Assembly (NCBI RefSeq): GCF_007860105.1 | Contig: NZ_SJPU01000005.1 | Location: 62,001 to 126,000, forward strand | Length of the DNA stretch: 64,000 nucleotides | Source of the DNA: Allorhodopirellula heiligendammensis | GTDB taxonomy: Bacteria > Planctomycetota > Planctomycetia > Pirellulales > Pirellulaceae | Direction of reading: 5' to 3' | In this document: piece by piece, positions 60,535-64,000 of the stretch | Layout of the letters: each line of letters starts with the position of its first letter | How positions within the stretch are numbered: the stretch's first letter is position 1 | Notes under the pieces: generated by a model | The model's database searches: none | Seen by the model: the letters and a program-made list of their open reading frames with translations, nothing else | Told to the model about the DNA's origin: nothing | Position numbers and translations under genes: made by a program

Positions 60535-60556
60535 CGCTCTAACTCAGGAGTGGGAT

Positions 60557-60770
60557 GATCTTTGATCCCTCCGGGATCCGGACGAAGTTCTCTGTTTATT
60601 ATCCGGTGGTGGCGCTGCGCTTACCACCGGCTATTGTCTCAGATATCCCTCCGGGATAGACGACACGATCCCGACCGTATCGAGCGGAGTGGACACTCAA
60701 GTCGCTCCCACCGCGGAGCGGTTTTAGATAGTAGCCGGAGGTTGCTGCAACGCAGCGCACCTCCGGTAAC
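60557..60770. repeat. Paired-hairpin REP unit C1 (shortened)
   Basis: Begins GATCTTTGATCCCTCCGGGA and contains both hairpins (GGTGGTGGCGCTGCGC and GGAGGTTGCTGCAACGCAGC types) but lacks about 50 bp in the middle that units A and B carry (the AAATCGCGCACCCTCATCGC block is replaced by GAGCGGAGTGGACACTCAAG). It ends at GGTAAC, where unit C2 begins. Confidence 0.87.
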
Positions 60771-61022
60771 CATCTTTGATCCCTTCGGGATCCGGACGAA
60801 GTTATCCGGTGGTGGCGCTGCGCTTACCACCGGCTATTGTCTCAGAAATCCCTCCGGGATAGACGACACGATCCCGACCGTATCGAGCGGAGCGGACACT
60901 CAAGTCGCTCCCACCGCGGAGCGGTCTTAGATAATAGCCGGAGGTTGCTGCAACGCAGCGCACCTCCGGTAACCAAAATCGAAAAAGACAATGGACCCCG
61001 AACGGGGTCCAAGACCGCTCAC
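60771..61022. repeat. Paired-hairpin REP unit C2
   Basis: Tandem neighbour of C1 with the same internal block (GAGCGGAGCGGACACTCAAG) and both hairpins. It ends with GGACCCCGAACGGGGTCC and AAGACCGCTCAC as in A and B. It stops 7 bp before the dnaE stop codon, so its terminal GGACCCCG stem may also act as the dnaE transcription end. Confidence 0.87.
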
Positions 61023-61029
61023 ATTCTCC

Positions 61030-64000
61030 CTATCGCTGCGGTTTGCTCATCAGAAGTTTGTAGTGTCCGTTGCCGAGGAGGTCGTCGAGTCGTTCGCGGA
61101 GCTGGGGTGAGATGTCGACCTTGAATTTGTCGGCGCGGAAATGCACTGTCTCGCCTTCTTGCAAGGCCATCGAAAGATGCAGCTCTTTCGAACCTGGATA
61201 GCCGCGCACGATCTCGCGGACTTTCGAGACGGTTGTCTCGTCGTGATCCGCTTCGTCGAGCCGGATTCGCATGCCGTGGGTGAACTTGTTGTCGAGTTCC
61301 TCCAGCGGTGTGATCTCGTCGACAATCAAGTTGACTTCGTCACCGCCACCACGCCGGTCGACTTTCCCTTTAAGCAGCACGACCGCATCGGGCTGGACGC
61401 GCTCGCCGCAGACGGCAAAGCCTCGTGGCCAGAGGATACAGCGGACATTTCCCTGCATGTCTTCGAGATCGAAGTTGGCGTACTTGCTGGGTTGGCCCGG
61501 TTTGGGGTTCTTGGTATGAGCGAGCTTGATCGAGCTGAGCATGCCGCCCAGGATCACCTCGTCGCGATCACTGCACTGGGCGAGCGATTCGGTGGTATGC
61601 GTGCGGAATGTCGCGAGTTTGGGTTCAAACTCCGCTAGCGGGTGACTGTGCAAATAGAAGCCCAGCACCTCTTTTTCAGCGAGCAGTTTTTCCCGGTCCG
61701 GCCATTCTTCGATGTCGGGCATCGGCACACCGGCCGACCCTCCGCTGTCGGTTGATTCTTCTTCCTCATCAAACGCACCAAACAAACTCGCTTGTCCGTG
61801 TTTCTTGTCCGCTTGCACGGCCGCACCCGCTTGCAGCGCCCGTTCGACCACAGCTGCGAGCTGGCTGCGTTTGGCGCCAAAGCTGTCCATCGCACCGGCT
61901 TTGATCAGTGTTTCGATTGCGCTGCGGTTACAGTCGTGGGGATCGACTCGCTCACAGAAATCAAAGATATCGCGAAACGGTCCGTTCTTAGCCCGTTCGG
62001 CTTCGATCGAAACCGCTGTCGATCCACCACAGGCTTTGATCGCCGAGAGCGCGAAGGGGATTTTGTTTTCGGTCACGCTGAAGTCAGCAGCGGAGGTATT
62101 CACGTCCGGCGGGATGACTTCGATCTCCATCCGATCGCAGTCCTCCATGTGCTCGACGAGTGCATCCTTGCGTTTGAAATTCCGCCCTGAGATATCACTC
62201 GACAACAACGCGGCCATGAACTCGGTGGGATAGTGAGCTTTCAGGTACGCGGTTTGATAGGCGACGAGCGCATATGCGGTACTGTGACTCTTATTAAAGC
62301 CGTAGCCCGCGAATTTGACGATGAGATTCCAAATGTCTTCGGCGTCCTTCTCAGCCAAGCCGTTCTTGACACTGCCGGCGATGAAGACGTCGTGGTTGGC
62401 ATCGATCAATGCCTGTTTCTTTTTCGAAATCGCTTTAATGCACGTGTAGGCTTTGGCCAGCGGCACGTCACCGAGGCGATTGAGAATCCGCATCACCTGT
62501 TCTTGGTAGACCATGATCGAGTTGGTCTCTTCCAGGATCTCCTTGAGCACGGGGTGCTTGTATTCAGGTTGTTGTCGACCGTGTTTGATGTTGACGTAAT
62601 CGTCAACCATCCCGCCTTCGAGCGGCCCCGGACGATAGAGTGCCGCGGTCGCGATGATGTCGTTGAATGTGTCCGGCTTCATCCGCTGCAAAAGATCGCG
62701 GATGCCGCCCGACTCAAGCTGGAAGACGCCCTTGGTCTCACCCCGTTGCAGCAACGCGTAGCTGGGTTTGTCGTCGAGCGGGAACTTTAAAGGATCGATC
62801 TTCTGCCCCGTGGTCTGCTCGACGAGCTTGACCGTTCGGCTTAGGATGGTCAGGTTTCTTAGACCCAGAAAGTCCATTTTGAGCAGGCCGGACGCTTCTA
62901 CGTCGGCCATCGCCCACTGCGTGATCACGTCCTGTTTTCCGGGAACACGACCGAGTGGCACGTATTCGGTCAGCGGTTTGTCGGCGATCACGACGGCGGC
63001 AGCGTGCGTGCCGACATTTCGCGCCAAACCTTCGATTTTCATCGCCAGATTGAGCAGCTCGCGGATCTCCGGGTCGCCGTCATAGGCCATCTTCAAGTCC
63101 GCACTCTTGTCAAGCGCTTTCTTAATCGTGATCTTCAGCTCATCAGGCACCATCTCGGTGATCTGATTGACGCGTGAGAGTGGGATCCCAAGGGCGCGAC
63201 CGGTGTCCTTGATCGCCGCCTTGGCGGCCAGCGTTCCGAACGTCCCGATCTGGCACACCATCTCGTGCCCGTATCGTTGTTTGACGTAGTCGATGACCTC
63301 GATACGACGTTCTTTTTCAAAGTCGATATCGATATCCGGCGGCTCGGTGCGGCTCTCGTCGAGAAACCGTTCGAATAGCAAGTCATACCGCAGCGGACAA
63401 ACGTGCGACATGTACAGGGCGTAGCACACGATCGCGCCCACGCCGCTGCCCCGAGCCGTCGCCGAGATACCAACGCTGCGAGCGTGATTGACGAAGTCCC
63501 ACACGATCAAGAAGTAGGTCGGGTAACCGAGTTTTTCGATCACGTCGAGTTCGCGGTCCAGCCGCGCCATTACCTCGTCGGATAGCTTGCCATCGATGAT
63601 CCGCTCGTCGTCGCCTTCATATCGCTCCATCAAACCCTGTTCGCACAAGTCACGGAGGTACTGCAGCGGTGTCTTTTCGTCGGGGCATTCGAAGCCGGGG
63701 AAGAAGTACTTGTTGAACTCGATCTCGATGTCGACCGTGTCGGCGATCTGCTGACTGCGGGCGACCGCATCATCGAGCCCAGGGAATTTCTCGTACATCT
63801 GCTCGGGGCTGCGCAGGAAGAACTGATCGTTCTCCATTTTCATGCGCGTTTGGTCGGTACGGAACCGACCGGTGTTGATGCACAGCATGATGTCTTGTGC
63901 TTCGGCGTCATCGGGATCGACGTAGTGACAATCGCTGGTCGCAACAAGTGGAAGCCCCATTTGATTGGCGATCGTGACGGCGCCTTCGAGTTGTTGGCGC
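61030..64000 (-). CDS. dnaE: DNA polymerase III alpha subunit (5' part outside the window)
   Basis: The frame is open through the right edge, so the start and most of the PHP domain lie beyond it; 989 codons are visible. PHP end: GLPLVATSDCHYVDPDDAEA. Palm: ARGSGVGAIVCYAL, then PPDIDIDFEKERR with the catalytic aspartates, and later VASGLLKMDFLGLRNL. Fingers: RPGPLEGGMVDDYVNIKHG, YQEQVMRILNRLGDVPLAKA, FNKSHSTAYALVAYQTAYLK. The OB-fold region (VILGGMLSSIKLAHT, KYANFDLEDMQGNVRCILWP) and a C-terminal domain complete the protein. This is the replicative polymerase of DnaE1 type. REP unit C2 starts 7 bp after its stop. Confidence 0.97.
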   Translation of the reverse strand, partial: RQQLEGAVTIANQMGLPLVATSDCHYVDPDDAEAQDIMLCINTGRFRTDQTRMKMENDQFFLRSPEQMYEKFPGLDDAVARSQQIADTVDIEIEFNKYFFPGFECPDEKTPLQYLRDLCEQGLMERYEGDDERIIDGKLSDEVMARLDRELDVIEKLGYPTYFLIVWDFVNHARSVGISATARGSGVGAIVCYALYMSHVCPLRYDLLFERFLDESRTEPPDIDIDFEKERRIEVIDYVKQRYGHEMVCQIGTFGTLAAKAAIKDTGRALGIPLSRVNQITEMVPDELKITIKKALDKSADLKMAYDGDPEIRELLNLAMKIEGLARNVGTHAAAVVIADKPLTEYVPLGRVPGKQDVITQWAMADVEASGLLKMDFLGLRNLTILSRTVKLVEQTTGQKIDPLKFPLDDKPSYALLQRGETKGVFQLESGGIRDLLQRMKPDTFNDIIATAALYRPGPLEGGMVDDYVNIKHGRQQPEYKHPVLKEILEETNSIMVYQEQVMRILNRLGDVPLAKAYTCIKAISKKKQALIDANHDVFIAGSVKNGLAEKDAEDIWNLIVKFAGYGFNKSHSTAYALVAYQTAYLKAHYPTEFMAALLSSDISGRNFKRKDALVEHMEDCDRMEIEVIPPDVNTSAADFSVTENKIPFALSAIKACGGSTAVSIEAERAKNGPFRDIFDFCERVDPHDCNRSAIETLIKAGAMDSFGAKRSQLAAVVERALQAGAAVQADKKHGQASLFGAFDEEEESTDSGGSAGVPMPDIEEWPDREKLLAEKEVLGFYLHSHPLAEFEPKLATFRTHTTESLAQCSDRDEVILGGMLSSIKLAHTKNPKPGQPSKYANFDLEDMQGNVRCILWPRGFAVCGERVQPDAVVLLKGKVDRRGGGDEVNLIVDEITPLEELDNKFTHGMRIRLDEADHDETTVSKVREIVRGYPGSKELHLSMALQEGETVHFRADKFKVDISPQLRERLDDLLGNGHYKLLMSKPQR

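Noticed and set aside
57967..61022. Possible CRISPR array because of four repeated units
   Set aside because: Units are 215-297 bp, adjacent or separated by genes, with internal hairpins and no uniform spacers; no cas genes. They are REP-type elements.

Overview
The window looks like a chromosomal segment of a planctomycete, most likely a Rhodopirellula-like member of the Pirellulaceae. This is an inference from gene content: a DUF1559 pseudopilin-like protein, a PVC-type cytochrome c protein, Tat-exported Gfo/Idh/MocA proteins, a CxPxR sulfatase, a Ser/Thr kinase paired with an ECF sigma factor, and 23S-5S rRNA genes not linked to 16S. Gene density is moderate and much of the intergenic DNA is occupied by palindromic repeats.

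1-12.2 kb. Two nearly identical 23S-5S rRNA units lie in direct orientation; the first is cut at its 5' end by the window edge. No 16S or tRNA gene lies between them. The 4.1 kb interval holds an SDR gene, a decayed IS66 transposase and DNA in which no good gene is seen. A frameshifted secreted-protein gene follows the second unit.

12.2-16.3 kb. A YceI-like protein and a membrane protein form a short minus-strand pair. An internally deleted remnant of nrdB (ribonucleotide reductase beta) abuts an M14 carboxypeptidase.

16.1-29.1 kb. A probable carbohydrate-acid utilisation locus. The minus strand encodes an enolase-superfamily sugar-acid dehydratase, a neutral-ceramidase-like protein, a DapA/KDG-aldolase-family lyase and a Tat-exported Gfo/Idh/MocA protein. 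A GntR regulator with two winged-helix domains is divergently transcribed, with palindromes in the shared promoter. The plus strand continues with a DUF1559 protein, a lipoprotein, a second Gfo/Idh/MocA protein and a sodium:solute symporter. A convergent dicarboxylate/amino-acid symporter closes the block.

29-47 kb. A small protein, a sulfatase, a UvrA paralogue with a repeat-filled linker, a SMUG1-type uracil-DNA glycosylase, an AroE-like protein lacking the catalytic lysine, a membrane protein overlapping a PaaK-like adenylating enzyme, panB, purM, recQ, an Mrp-type Fe-S carrier, and an lgt gene with a domain insertion coupled to a methyltransferase.

47-64 kb. A three-gene secreted block (SGNH/propeller/di-haem protein, a beta-rich protein, an SHD1/WD40-like protein), then an ECF sigma factor plus a membrane kinase carrying an N-terminal zinc anti-sigma-like motif. 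The most repeat-rich part, 57.9-61.0 kb, is a REP/RAYT locus: one intact REP-associated tyrosine transposase, two 5' stubs of the same gene, and four large paired-hairpin units. A C-terminal stub lies at 53.7 kb. The window ends inside dnaE.
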